Shown here: positions 38,016 to 46,487 of the stretch, in pieces | How positions within the stretch are numbered: the first letter of the stretch is position 1 | Layout of the letters: the number at the start of each line of letters is the position of its first letter | Source: Limnohabitans sp. Bal53 | GTDB taxonomy: Bacteria > Pseudomonadota > Gammaproteobacteria > Burkholderiales > Burkholderiaceae_C | NCBI RefSeq assembly: GCF_003063355.1 | Contig: NZ_NESH01000002.1 | Span: forward strand, 744,001-808,000 | Reading direction: 5' to 3' | Length of the DNA: 64,000 nucleotides | Made by a program: the position numbers and the translations under genes | The notes under the pieces: model-generated | The model's input: only the letters and a program-made list of their open reading frames with translations | The model's database searches: none | Told to the model about the DNA's origin: nothing

Positions 38016-38031
38016 AGCAATAGGTGTGCCA
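38016..38031 (-). promoter_or_regulatory. Sigma-54 promoter of the flhA operon
   Basis: On the minus strand TGGCACACCTATTGCT has the -24 GG and -12 GC exactly 10 bp apart and matches the consensus TGGCAC-N5-TTGC(A/T) almost perfectly. It lies about 65 bp before the flhA start. Confidence 0.88.
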
Positions 38032-38089
38032 ACACTACCGACACCCCCTCTTCAAAAATCTGCAACTTTGAGCCTTCACCCAGGCAAGC

Positions 38090-38105
38090 TGGTGCGCAAA
38101 TTGCT
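38090..38105 (+). promoter_or_regulatory. Sigma-54 promoter of the fliK operon
   Basis: TGGTGCGCAAATTGCT has GG and GC exactly 10 bp apart, with a good TTGCT -12 element. It lies about 95 bp before the fliK start and points away from the flhA promoter, so one shared activator region could serve both. Confidence 0.82.
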
Positions 38106-38198
38106 CACTTCTGTGGACAACACCCTCAACGGCAAAGATTGACCGCCACCATTTTTTGCGCAGTTTTTGGAAAAGACCCCATCTGTAAAGCCCAGCCC

Positions 38199-39740
38199 AT
38201 GACCATCACCCTCAGCGACAACCTCAGTGCGGCCAATACAGGCCTCAATATGGGAACTTCAGAATTCAAATCCGAAGCCCCTCCCCCATTCGATGGCCCA
38301 AGTTTTGGGCAATTCATGTCGGAGATGTTTCAACTGCAGGCCGACAAGCCCGACACAACAGCCCAAGAAGAAACAGACCTCGTCGAAACCATGGGGCAAG
38401 GAATTGCCGACCCTTTCGCCTTGGCCAACGCCAGCGCCATCACCGATGCAACCGCATGGCCCCTCAAAGCTGTCACCCTTGGCCCCCACCTGAACGTGAT
38501 CACCCAAGACAACTCAGCCCCAGATACCCAAAGCCTCGAAGCATTCGCCCGCGCCCAAGGTCTCGACGAGCAGGCCGTCAGCTGGCTCTTTGGCAACCAT
38601 TCAGGCGGTGCAACGCTCTCACCCACACTCGAGCCCAAAGTCGAAGGCGATGTGCAAGCCCTGGGCAAGATGGAAGCCTTTGGGGCCAAGTCCACAGCCT
38701 TTGCCAGCTCCCCCGTCAGCTCCCCAGTCAGCTCCCCAGTCAGCTCCCCAGTCAGCTCCCTGCCCAGTACCACCACCAACATACTCAATTCAGCCGCGCT
38801 CGGCTTACAAACCCAAGCAGTGCCAACCAACCAGCTCCCAAACATCACCTTGCCGGGGCCAACCAACGGGTCTGCGGGCCTACTGGGCAGCGCCCTGATC
38901 GGCGCACAAGCCCTCTGGGCCACGGCCGAAGAAACTGACGCCGCCCCTCAAACCAGCGCCAGCGCCATCGCCGAAGAAGCCCTGCCCATCCAAATGCTGC
39001 GCATGGCCCCACCAGCGGCCGTCTGGATGCAACGCGGCGTCATGAACAACGTGCTGCTGGACAACGCCAAAGCCCAAACACCAGCCACCATCAGCACCAG
39101 CGAGCTGGACCTGGGTGAAGACTGGGGCGGCGAGACGCTGCAGCAATTGCTGGGCACTGAGGGCGGCGTCAGCGGCTCCAGCAGCACAGGCACCCATGGC
39201 ACGGCTTACGCCAACTTTGCCTCCCGCTGGGACGCGCAGGCCGCCAGCCGCAACGACACGGCCAACGCCAAAGGCCCCGCCCAAGACCTGCCCGACACCC
39301 AGGCCCGCAGTGACAACATCCAGAACCTGGCCGACAAAATGGGCCAAGCCGTGGGCCAGCGCATCCTGTCCGAAATGGAAAAAGGCCAATGGCACCTTAA
39401 ACTCCAGCTGCGCCCGGCCACACTGGGTCACATTGAAGTGGAAATGAGGATGCGCAGCGGCGAATTCGATGCCATCTTCACCGCTCCGAATGCGACCACA
39501 CGCGATCTGTTGCAAGACGGCATGGTCAAACTCAGGGAAACCTTGTCGCAAATGGGCATGGATGTTGCTAACATCCATGTAGGTAACGGTCAAACCGGAC
39601 AAAGTGGCGGAGACTCGACACCTGGCACGCCCAAAGGCAAAACCTCTCAAGTAGAGGCCAAAGCCACGGAACGTACCGCCGAAACACCCCGTGCACCAAG
39701 CGTCAAAGACCCCAGTGATGGTCTGGACGTCCTGGTCTGA
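38199..39740 (+). CDS. fliK: Flagellar hook-length control protein FliK
   Basis: Secreted ruler that sets hook length and switches export specificity through FlhB. The 513-residue protein is long, Ala/Gln/Ser/Pro-rich and low in complexity up to about residue 400. A compact C-terminal Flg_hook domain follows: WHLKLQLRPATLGHIEVEM, then LLQDGMVKLRETLSQMGMDVANIHVG. Near residue 170-190 there is a run of SSPV repeats from a 12-bp DNA repeat. The start at 38199 has a weak ribosome site but gives the normal N-terminus. It heads the rightward operon. Confidence 0.93.
   Translation: MTITLSDNLSAANTGLNMGTSEFKSEAPPPFDGPSFGQFMSEMFQLQADKPDTTAQEETDLVETMGQGIADPFALANASAITDATAWPLKAVTLGPHLNVITQDNSAPDTQSLEAFARAQGLDEQAVSWLFGNHSGGATLSPTLEPKVEGDVQALGKMEAFGAKSTAFASSPVSSPVSSPVSSPVSSLPSTTTNILNSAALGLQTQAVPTNQLPNITLPGPTNGSAGLLGSALIGAQALWATAEETDAAPQTSASAIAEEALPIQMLRMAPPAAVWMQRGVMNNVLLDNAKAQTPATISTSELDLGEDWGGETLQQLLGTEGGVSGSSSTGTHGTAYANFASRWDAQAASRNDTANAKGPAQDLPDTQARSDNIQNLADKMGQAVGQRILSEMEKGQWHLKLQLRPATLGHIEVEMRMRSGEFDAIFTAPNATTRDLLQDGMVKLRETLSQMGMDVANIHVGNGQTGQSGGDSTPGTPKGKTSQVEAKATERTAETPRAPSVKDPSDGLDVLV
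38706..38765 (+). repeat. 12-bp tandem repeat inside fliK
   Basis: The unit AGCTCCCCAGTC occurs three times exactly (38718-38753), with diverged units at each end (38706 and 38754). It encodes (SSPV)n in the ruler part of FliK. In-frame slippage would lengthen or shorten the protein by four residues. Confidence 0.9.
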
Positions 39741-39763
39741 CAGCAATCCAATGAGGACACACC

Positions 39764-40342
39764 ATGGCAGAAGAAGACACAGAAGTTGAAGGCAAAAAGA
39801 AATCGCCCATTGTCAAGATCATCTTGATCGCGGTCGTGGCCATCTTGCTCCTGGTGGGCACCGTGGTGGGCACACTCTTTGTGACCGGCTTTTTTGACAA
39901 AAAAGACGAAACCGCAGCCGAGGCCCAACTCAAGGCTTTGGAAGAACAAGCTGCAGGCGCCCAAAACCCGGCCAGCGATACAGGCCCCAAAAAAGTCACC
40001 AAGGGCACGCCCGAGCTCACCCGCTTCGAAAACCATTACTTGGAAATCGAAAAAGACATGCTCGCCAACTTGACCAACTCGCGCAAAGTGATTCAAGTCC
40101 AGGTGGCCATCATGACCCACTACGACGAGCGGGTGTTTAAAAACGTCAAAAAGCATGAATTCGCGCTGCGCTCAGCCGCGCTCGACGTCATGCGCCAAAC
40201 CACCGAAGACCAGTTGGGTCAACCCGACTTTCGCAAAAACTTGGCCGAAAAGATCCGCCTAGAACTGAACGCCGTGCTTGAAAAATTCGAAGATTTTGGC
40301 GGTATCGAAGAGGTTTATTTCACCAGCTTTGTGGTGCAGTAA
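39764..40342 (+). CDS. fliL: Flagellar basal-body-associated protein FliL
   Basis: A 192-residue inner-membrane protein of the basal body that supports the stator. Lys-rich N-terminus, one membrane helix (IVKIILIAVVAILLLVGTVVGTLF at about 15-38), a linker, then a periplasmic SPFH-like FliL domain ending EEVYFTSFVVQ. It follows fliK by 23 bp. Confidence 0.93.
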   Translation: MAEEDTEVEGKKKSPIVKIILIAVVAILLLVGTVVGTLFVTGFFDKKDETAAEAQLKALEEQAAGAQNPASDTGPKKVTKGTPELTRFENHYLEIEKDMLANLTNSRKVIQVQVAIMTHYDERVFKNVKKHEFALRSAALDVMRQTTEDQLGQPDFRKNLAEKIRLELNAVLEKFEDFGGIEEVYFTSFVVQ

Positions 40343-40363
40343 AGTCCGACGGACCCTTTGACC

Positions 40364-41362
40364 ATGGCCGATACCCAATCCCTTTTGTCCCCTGAAGAGC
40401 TGGCGGCCTTGTCCGCCAGTTTCAGCGACGACAGCGCCAGCGCGAGTGCCGGTTACAACCTGGACGTGCAAGTGCGCAAGCACGACCTGGCCGCTGAAGA
40501 CAGCAGCCTGGGCGTCAACGTCGCCTCGCTGGACATGATCAACGAGCGCTTCATCCGGCTGTTTCGCCTGGGCATGCTCGAAGTGTTGCGCACCAGTCCG
40601 CGCATGAACCCCACACGCACCCAAATCGTCCGGTTTGGTGACTACCTCAAGGACCTCAAAGCCCCCCTGTCGGTCAACATCGTGCGCATGACGCCCCTGC
40701 GTGGCTACGCCATGGTCGTGATCGAGCCCACCGTGGTCTTCAGCTCCCTTGACAGCTTCTTTGGCGGTTTTGGCCGCGGCGTGGGCCAACTGCCCCCCGG
40801 CAGGTTGTTCACGCCCACCGAAACCCGCATCATCAAAATCATCCTGCAGGTTTTCTTCCGCTCCTTCAAAGAAGCCTGGTCACCGCTCACCCCGGTCGAC
40901 TTCGAGCACATCAGCTCAGAAATCAACCCCCAGTTTGCCCAAATCGTTGACGAAAACGACCTAGTCATCCTCAGCCGATTCGAATCCGAAGCCACTTCAC
41001 AAGGCTCCGGATTTGTCGACATGGTCATCCCCTACGTGGCCCTCAAGCCCGTGCGTGATTTGCTGCGCAGCCGCGTGCAAACGGGAGACGGCAACGAAGA
41101 CTCCGACAAAGTCTGGCGCGCACAACTGAGCGATGCGGTGCACGACGCCGAGCTGGAAATGCAAATCCTGCTGGGCAAACTCAGCGTGTCCCTGCAACAG
41201 CTCCAAAACATGCAACCGGGCGACATCCTGCCCTTCAAAAAAGCCGACTTCGCCCGCGTCATGGTCCAGGACATGCCGGTCTACGACGTCGAGGTTGGTG
41301 CCATGGGCGGCCAAGTGGCGATCAAAATCGTCAACGCCATCAGCCCCAACGCACCGACCTGA
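40364..41362 (+). CDS. fliM: Flagellar motor switch protein FliM
   Basis: C-ring protein that binds CheY-P and switches rotation. The 332-residue protein starts MADTQSLLSPEELAAL, resembling the CheY-binding EIDALL helix, then has the middle domain with INERFIRLFRLGMLEVLRTSPRM and GRGVGQLPPGRLFTPTETRII, and a C-terminal SpoA domain. ATG at 40364 is preferred over a TTG at 40358. Confidence 0.95.
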   Translation: MADTQSLLSPEELAALSASFSDDSASASAGYNLDVQVRKHDLAAEDSSLGVNVASLDMINERFIRLFRLGMLEVLRTSPRMNPTRTQIVRFGDYLKDLKAPLSVNIVRMTPLRGYAMVVIEPTVVFSSLDSFFGGFGRGVGQLPPGRLFTPTETRIIKIILQVFFRSFKEAWSPLTPVDFEHISSEINPQFAQIVDENDLVILSRFESEATSQGSGFVDMVIPYVALKPVRDLLRSRVQTGDGNEDSDKVWRAQLSDAVHDAELEMQILLGKLSVSLQQLQNMQPGDILPFKKADFARVMVQDMPVYDVEVGAMGGQVAIKIVNAISPNAPT

Positions 41363-41383
41363 CCCCCACACCAAGGAGCGCCC

Positions 41384-41692
41384 ATGAGCGAACTGACCCC
41401 CAACGAAGCCCCGACAGAAGCCGTCGACAAAGGGCAAATCCACACCGACGTGTTGCAAAACATCCCGGTCACGCTCTCTATTGAAGTGGGCCGTGCCCAA
41501 ATCAAAATCCGCGACCTCATGCGCTTGACCCAGGGCAGCGTGGTCGAGCTCGACCGCATCGCAGGCGAGCCCCTGGACCTGCTGGTCAACAACACCGTCG
41601 TCGCGCAAGGCGAGGTTGTGCTTGTCAACGACCGCTACGGCATTCGCCTGACCCGCGTGGTGCCCGCCTCCGAGCGCCTGGACAACCTGTAA
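41384..41692 (+). CDS. fliN: Flagellar motor switch protein FliN
   Basis: A 102-residue C-ring protein with one SpoA domain: IPVTLSIEVGRAQIKIRDLMRLTQGSVVELDRIAGEPLDLLVNNTVVAQGEVVLVNDRYGIRL spans residues about 26-88. It follows fliM by 21 bp and precedes fliO by 9 bp. Confidence 0.96.
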   Translation: MSELTPNEAPTEAVDKGQIHTDVLQNIPVTLSIEVGRAQIKIRDLMRLTQGSVVELDRIAGEPLDLLVNNTVVAQGEVVLVNDRYGIRLTRVVPASERLDNL

Positions 41693-41701
41693 AGAAACGC
41701 C

Positions 41702-42013
41702 ATGAACACCGGGTGGAGCTTTTCTGACTGGCTGCAATATGTGCTCAGCTTCGCGCTGGTCATCGCCTTGTTGCTGGCCGTGCTGTGGGGCCTGCGTAAA
41801 ATGCAAAACGGCAACAGCTTCTTGCGCAAGAACGCCCAGCGCTTGCAAACGATTGAAAGCCTGTCCATCGGCCCACGACAAAAAATTGTGCTCATCCAGG
41901 TCGACGGTCAAGACGTCTTGATCGGCGTCACCGCCCATCAAATGACCGCCCTGTCCCCTTGGCCTGCGCAAGCGGCACCTCCCACCCAACCCACTGCGAC
42001 CCACACGCCATGA
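41702..42013 (+). CDS. fliO: Flagellar biosynthesis protein FliO
   Basis: A 103-residue bitopic protein that helps assemble the FliP ring. One membrane helix (QYVLSFALVIALLLAVLWGLRK), then a cytoplasmic domain with QRLQTIESLSIGPRQKIVLIQVDGQDVLIGVT. Its stop overlaps the fliP ATG (ATGA). Confidence 0.92.
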   Translation: MNTGWSFSDWLQYVLSFALVIALLLAVLWGLRKMQNGNSFLRKNAQRLQTIESLSIGPRQKIVLIQVDGQDVLIGVTAHQMTALSPWPAQAAPPTQPTATHTP

Positions 42014-42759
42014 AGCGCCACCTCAGCCTTGGGCTGATTTTGACCGTTGTGCTCAGCCTCTTGCCCCTGCTGGTTCAGGCGCAAGACATGCCCGCCATCA
42101 CCGCCACCAACACGGCTCGGGGCACCCAGTACAGCCTGACCCTGCAGCTGCTGGCGCTCATGACCACGCTGTCGGTGCTGCCCTCGCTCTTGCTCATGAT
42201 GACCGCCTTTGTGCGCATTGTCATCGTCATGTCTCTGCTGCGCCAAGCCTTGGGCACGGGCCAGACCCCCCCCAACATGGTCATCGTCGGCCTGTCGCTG
42301 TTCCTGACCTTGTTTGTCATGTCACCCGTGCTCACCGAGGTCTATCAAACCGCCTTGCTGCCCTACATGAACCAAGGGCTGAGTTTTGACAAAGCCCTGG
42401 CTGCCGCCGAAAAACCCATCCGCGCCTTCATGCTCTTGCAAACGCGCGAAGACGACATCGCCATGTTCATGGAAATCGCCCGCAACACCAACTTCAACAG
42501 CCCGCAAGACGTGCCCTTCACCACCTTGGTGCCGGCCTTTCTGACTTCAGAACTCAAAAGCGCCTTCACCATCGGCTTTCTGATCTACATCCCCTTTGTG
42601 GTCATCGACCTCATCGTCGCCAGCGTCCTCATGTCCATGGGCATGATGATGCTCTCGCCCATGATGATCTCCATGCCTTTCAAGCTCATGCTGTTCGTAT
42701 TGGTCGACGGCTGGAGCCTGATCATGGGCTCGCTGGCTGGCAGCTTTGCCATGCCCTAA
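42010..42759 (+). CDS. fliP: Flagellar export gate protein FliP
   Basis: Core of the FliPQR export gate. The 249-residue protein has a cleavable signal peptide (MKRHLSLGLILTVVLSLLPLLVQA) and about four membrane helices with the family run MTAFVRIVIVMSLLRQALGTGQTPPN and the C-terminal LMSMGMMMLSPMMISMPFKLMLFVLVDGW. Confidence 0.96.
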   Translation: MKRHLSLGLILTVVLSLLPLLVQAQDMPAITATNTARGTQYSLTLQLLALMTTLSVLPSLLLMMTAFVRIVIVMSLLRQALGTGQTPPNMVIVGLSLFLTLFVMSPVLTEVYQTALLPYMNQGLSFDKALAAAEKPIRAFMLLQTREDDIAMFMEIARNTNFNSPQDVPFTTLVPAFLTSELKSAFTIGFLIYIPFVVIDLIVASVLMSMGMMMLSPMMISMPFKLMLFVLVDGWSLIMGSLAGSFAMP

Positions 42760-42771
42760 AGGAACTGCCCC

Positions 42772-43041
42772 ATGGACACCGCCACCGTCATCGACCTGGG
42801 CCGCCAAGCCCTGTGGACCATCGCCCTGGTCAGCGCCCCTTTGCTGCTGGTTGCGCTGGCCGTGGGCCTGTTCATCGGCATCATCCAGGCCGCCACCTCC
42901 ATCAACGAAATGACGCTCAGCTTCATCCCCAAGTTGATCGCCATGGCCTTGGCCCTGCTGCTGTTTGGCAGCTGGATGTTGGTCACCCTGGTGGACTTCA
43001 CGCGCAGCATCTTCGAGCGCATCCCGACACTGTTCGTCTGA
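42772..43041 (+). CDS. fliQ: Flagellar export gate protein FliQ
   Basis: An 89-residue protein with two membrane helices around the loop QAATSINEMTLSFIPKL, the FliQ signature. It lies 12 bp behind fliP and 19 bp before fliR. Confidence 0.96.
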   Translation: MDTATVIDLGRQALWTIALVSAPLLLVALAVGLFIGIIQAATSINEMTLSFIPKLIAMALALLLFGSWMLVTLVDFTRSIFERIPTLFV

Positions 43042-43060
43042 ACTACCAGCGGGTGACCTC

Positions 43061-43837
43061 ATGAACTTCCTGGCCGCCGATGTCGTCGAAAGGTTCTACA
43101 CCTTTCTGTGGCCCATGCTGCGCATCTCGGCCCTCATGATCACCTCGCCCATCTTTTCGCTCAGCGCTTTCAACACCCGCATGCGGATTCTGGTGGCCCT
43201 GGTGCTCACCTGGCTCGTCTACCCCCTTCACAACTGGCCCGTCATCGACCCCACCACCGCACAAGGCCTGGTCGAAGTGTTCAACCAAATCATGATCGGC
43301 GCCACCATGGGCCTGATCTTGCAAGTCGTTGTGGCCGCTGTGATCGTGGCCGGTCAAAGCATCGCTGCCGCCATGGGCCTGTCCATGGCCAACATGCTCG
43401 ACCCCAACATGGGCAACGTGCCCGTCATCTCGCAGCTGCTCATCGTCATGTCCACCCTCATCTTTGTCGGATTCGGGGGCCATGCCATCTTGCTGGGCTT
43501 GATTCTGGAATCCTTCAACAGCCTGCCCATTGGCACCAACATCCTCAACCAAGCCGTCTATGGCCGCGTGCTGCAGTGGAGCTCCATGATGTTTTTGGGC
43601 GCCGTGCTCATGGCCTTGCCCGTGATGGTGTCTTTGCTTTTCATCAACGTGGGCCTGGGCGTCGTCACCCGCGCTGCGCCCAGCCTCAACATCTTTGCCG
43701 TCGGCTTTCCCGCCATGATCATGGCGGGCCTCATCATCTTGATCATCTCGCTGGACAGCATCGGCGGGCGCATTGAATGGCTCTGGGTCCAAGGCTTTAC
43801 CGTCGTTCGTGATGTCATAGGAGCGCCCCGTGTCTGA
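43061..43837 (+). CDS. fliR: Flagellar export gate protein FliR
   Basis: A 258-residue membrane protein with about six helices, third component of the FliPQR gate. GQSIAAAMGLSMANMLDPN is the family signature at about residues 103-121. ATG at 43061 follows GGGTGA at good distance. Its end overlaps flhB by eight bases. Confidence 0.95.
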   Translation: MNFLAADVVERFYTFLWPMLRISALMITSPIFSLSAFNTRMRILVALVLTWLVYPLHNWPVIDPTTAQGLVEVFNQIMIGATMGLILQVVVAAVIVAGQSIAAAMGLSMANMLDPNMGNVPVISQLLIVMSTLIFVGFGGHAILLGLILESFNSLPIGTNILNQAVYGRVLQWSSMMFLGAVLMALPVMVSLLFINVGLGVVTRAAPSLNIFAVGFPAMIMAGLIILIISLDSIGGRIEWLWVQGFTVVRDVIGAPRV

Positions 43838-44990
43838 CAGCGCACAAGACAAAACCGAAGAACCGACGGCGCAAAAGCTCAACAAAGCGCGTGAAGACGG
43901 TCAAGTTGCCCGCTCTACCGATCTGCCGGCGGCCGTCATCGTCATCGGCTCTTTCGTTGTGCTCATGCTCTCGGGCAGCTGGCTCGTCAGCCGCTTGTCC
44001 ACCGTGTTCGCGCAAGGCTTTGTCTTTGACCGCCAACTGATCGAAAAACCCCTGCTGCTGCCCGCCCACTTTGGCGAGCAAATGCTGGCCGCTTTCGTGC
44101 TCGTGCTGCCCATCGTGGCCTTCACCATGGTGGCAGCCATCGTTGCCTCCGGCATGACCGGGGGCTACCTGTTTTCCCTCAAATCCGTCGCGCCCAAGGG
44201 CTCCAAGCTCAACCCCATGAGTGGCCTCCAACGCATCTTCGGCACCCACGCCCTGGTCGAACTGGGCAAAGCCATTCTCAAATTCATGCTGGTCGCAGGT
44301 GTGTTGTGGTGGTCACTGCTGACCAACATGGACTCGCTGGTCCAGATCGGCCAAATGGGGCTTGAGCCCGCACTGAACGCAGCCGGCAACATGATCTTGC
44401 AATCGGGTCTTTGGGTCGCGCTCAGCCTGGCCATCATCGCCATGATCGACGTGCCTTGGCAAAAGCACAACTTCACCAAAAAAATGCGCATGACCAAGCA
44501 AGAGGTCAAAGACGAATTCAAACAAATGGAAGGCAGCCCCGAAGTCAAGGCGCAAATCCGCCGTCGTCAACGCGAAATGGCCAACTCGCGCATGATGGAC
44601 CGCATCAAAGACGCCGACGTTGTCATCACCAACCCCGAACACTTCGCCGTCGCCCTCGAATACGACCCCACCGGAGACGGCGCGCCCATCATGGTGGCCA
44701 AAGGCTCCGACCACATGGCCGCCCTCATCCGCGCCGAAGCCAAAAACCACGGCATTTATATTTTTGAAGCGGCCCCACTGGCGCGCGCCATTTACTTCAC
44801 CACCGAAGTCGAACACCAAGTGCCCGAAGACCTCTACCACGCCGTGGCCCAAGTCATCGCCTACGTCTTCAGCCTCGAAGCGGCCTCCCCCATGAACCCG
44901 CCTCGCCCAAAGCCTCAAGTGAAAGTGCCCCCCAGCATGCTGTTCAGTCCTGACGGTAAGAAAGTCCAAGCCCAAGGAGCCACCGCATGA
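43830..44990 (+). CDS. flhB: Flagellar export switch protein FlhB, NPEH variant
   Basis: Switches export from hook to filament after self-cleavage. The 386-residue protein has four membrane helices in its first 210 residues and a cytoplasmic domain with MTKQEVKDEFKQMEGSP and the cleavage region ITNPEHFAVALEYDP. The canonical motif is NPTH; here residues 268-271 are NPEH (codons AAC CCC GAA CAC at 44631-44642). Asn-Pro, the cleaved bond, is kept. The start is a GTG at 43830 with ATAGGAG upstream, overlapping fliR. Its stop overlaps the next ATG. Confidence 0.96.
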   Translation: MSDSAQDKTEEPTAQKLNKAREDGQVARSTDLPAAVIVIGSFVVLMLSGSWLVSRLSTVFAQGFVFDRQLIEKPLLLPAHFGEQMLAAFVLVLPIVAFTMVAAIVASGMTGGYLFSLKSVAPKGSKLNPMSGLQRIFGTHALVELGKAILKFMLVAGVLWWSLLTNMDSLVQIGQMGLEPALNAAGNMILQSGLWVALSLAIIAMIDVPWQKHNFTKKMRMTKQEVKDEFKQMEGSPEVKAQIRRRQREMANSRMMDRIKDADVVITNPEHFAVALEYDPTGDGAPIMVAKGSDHMAALIRAEAKNHGIYIFEAAPLARAIYFTTEVEHQVPEDLYHAVAQVIAYVFSLEAASPMNPPRPKPQVKVPPSMLFSPDGKKVQAQGATA

Positions 44991-45982
44991 GCGTCACCCA
45001 CAGTCCCGCATCCGGCGACTTCGTCTTCCGCTCGGCCGACCGCATGCGCATTGACGGCTGCACCAACGCCATCGCCCGCGAAGGCCTGAGCCTGTGCCTG
45101 CAATGCGAGCACGAAGCCCTGCTCGACCACTACGTCGGACTGCTGCTCAAACGCCTGCGCCAAGAGGCCCCGGAACACAGCATCGAGGTCTACTTCCCCA
45201 CCAACACCGACGCCTTGCTCGCCCGCTTCAACGAAGCCCTGGCCCGCCAATCGGTGCAGCAAGCCACCAGCACCCCCACAGGCACAGGCCGTGCGCAAAT
45301 CTGGATCGTGCACGACGCCCAAGCCATGCCCGAAGCCGAAATCCAGCTGCTGGCTCGCCTGATCCAGAACTTCCCCGGGGCCAACATCCGAGCCATCTTG
45401 CTCATGACAGGCCCCAACGCCAGCCACAACAACCTCGCCGCCTTCGGCCGCAAAATCCTGCGCTGGGAAATCGAAGCCCCCAACGCCGAACAAGCCCAAG
45501 CCGCGCTCGACATCGCCCGCACCGATGGCCGCCTGCAGCCCGTCCAACAACTGCTCAAACGCATCAACCGACAAGCTTGGGCCGAAGATACGCCCCACCC
45601 CAGCCTCCAAGACGCGGCGCACTTCGCCGACCCCGCTCCCGCCACGCCACGCCCCCTCCCACGCCTGAGCCAGGTCAAGCAACAAGTACAAGCCTTTCAC
45701 GAAAAGGGCCAGCAAGCCCTCGCCAAAAGCACCCAGCTCTTGGGCAAATGGGACAAAAACCACACCCGTTTGTTGCTCTGGGTCCTGGCGGCACTGACCC
45801 TGTCCACCGCCACCATGCTGTGGCTCCAGCCGGAAGCTTTTGGCATTGGCAAAGCCCCCAACGACCCCAGCTTGGCGGCCAAGCCACTGCCCATTGAATG
45901 GCCACAACCCGGCTCTGACAGCGCCCCAGCCTCGCCACCCGCCTCGCCACCCTCCCCTGTGGCTCCCGTCAAGCTACCCTGA
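44987..45982 (+). CDS. Unknown membrane protein with degenerate AAA/GspA-like domain
   Basis: A 331-residue protein coupled to flhB by ATGA overlap. Residues 35-180 follow the pattern of GspA/ExeA-type AAA ATPases after their P-loop: a Walker-B-like strand AQIWIVHDAQAMPEAEIQLL at 103-121, then NIRAILLMTGPN. I find no Walker A GxxxxGKT, so ATP hydrolysis is unlikely. A membrane helix lies at about 262-280, followed by a Pro-rich periplasmic tail. This resembles the layout of GspA or DamX-type proteins. Role unknown; position suggests the flagellar apparatus. The ATPase resemblance is my inference. Confidence 0.75.
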   Translation: MSVTHSPASGDFVFRSADRMRIDGCTNAIAREGLSLCLQCEHEALLDHYVGLLLKRLRQEAPEHSIEVYFPTNTDALLARFNEALARQSVQQATSTPTGTGRAQIWIVHDAQAMPEAEIQLLARLIQNFPGANIRAILLMTGPNASHNNLAAFGRKILRWEIEAPNAEQAQAALDIARTDGRLQPVQQLLKRINRQAWAEDTPHPSLQDAAHFADPAPATPRPLPRLSQVKQQVQAFHEKGQQALAKSTQLLGKWDKNHTRLLLWVLAALTLSTATMLWLQPEAFGIGKAPNDPSLAAKPLPIEWPQPGSDSAPASPPASPPSPVAPVKLP

Positions 45983-46001
45983 CCCCGCACAGGAACACGC
46001 C

Positions 46002-46487
46002 GTGAAAAAATCGACCCTCATCCGCAGCGACAAGCCCCACGCCGTCAACATGCCAGCGGGCTCCAACGTGGCCCAACGCAAAGGCCCACCCAAAGCCAGC
46101 GCACCAGAGCAACCCAGCGAGCCCCCCCCCAATATCCAAAAAGTGGCCCCCATCAAGGCCTCTAAAGCCCAACGCACTGCGGCCCCCAGCCCAGCGGCCA
46201 AAACCGTGCGCGCCAAGGCCACGCTGACACGTCAGTCAGAAGCCCCCGCCAAAACCGCCAAGCCCAAAGCTGCACCGGCCAAAGCCGCCAAGCCCAAGCC
46301 CAAAGCGCGCAGCACAAGCCCCAAAAGCAGCACCCCAGTCCAAGCCTCTGCACCGACAGAGCCCATCTGGGAACAAAACAACCCCATCAAAGCCCGGATC
46401 GAACAGCTGAGAGCCCGTAACGCCCAACTGGCAGAACAACTCCAGCGCCTGGAAAAGACGCCCACAGCCCGAGGAAAACGACCATGA
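46002..46487 (+). CDS. Basic Lys/Ala/Pro-rich protein with C-terminal coiled coil
   Basis: A 161-residue protein starting at GTG 46002 with AGGA upstream (longer in-frame starts lie inside the previous gene). It is a low-complexity histone-H1-like sequence rich in Lys, Ala and Pro up to residue 125, then an amphipathic helix NPIKARIEQLRARNAQLAEQ. No family recognised. The next gene overlaps its stop by ATGA. It may be a flexible linker or nucleic-acid binder; its company suggests a role with the two neighbouring membrane proteins. Confidence 0.7.
   Translation: MKKSTLIRSDKPHAVNMPAGSNVAQRKGPPKASAPEQPSEPPPNIQKVAPIKASKAQRTAAPSPAAKTVRAKATLTRQSEAPAKTAKPKAAPAKAAKPKPKARSTSPKSSTPVQASAPTEPIWEQNNPIKARIEQLRARNAQLAEQLQRLEKTPTARGKRP

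Noticed and set aside
38706..38765. Short tandem repeats that might be a CRISPR array.
   Set aside because: Units are 12 bp with no spacers and are translated in the fliK frame.
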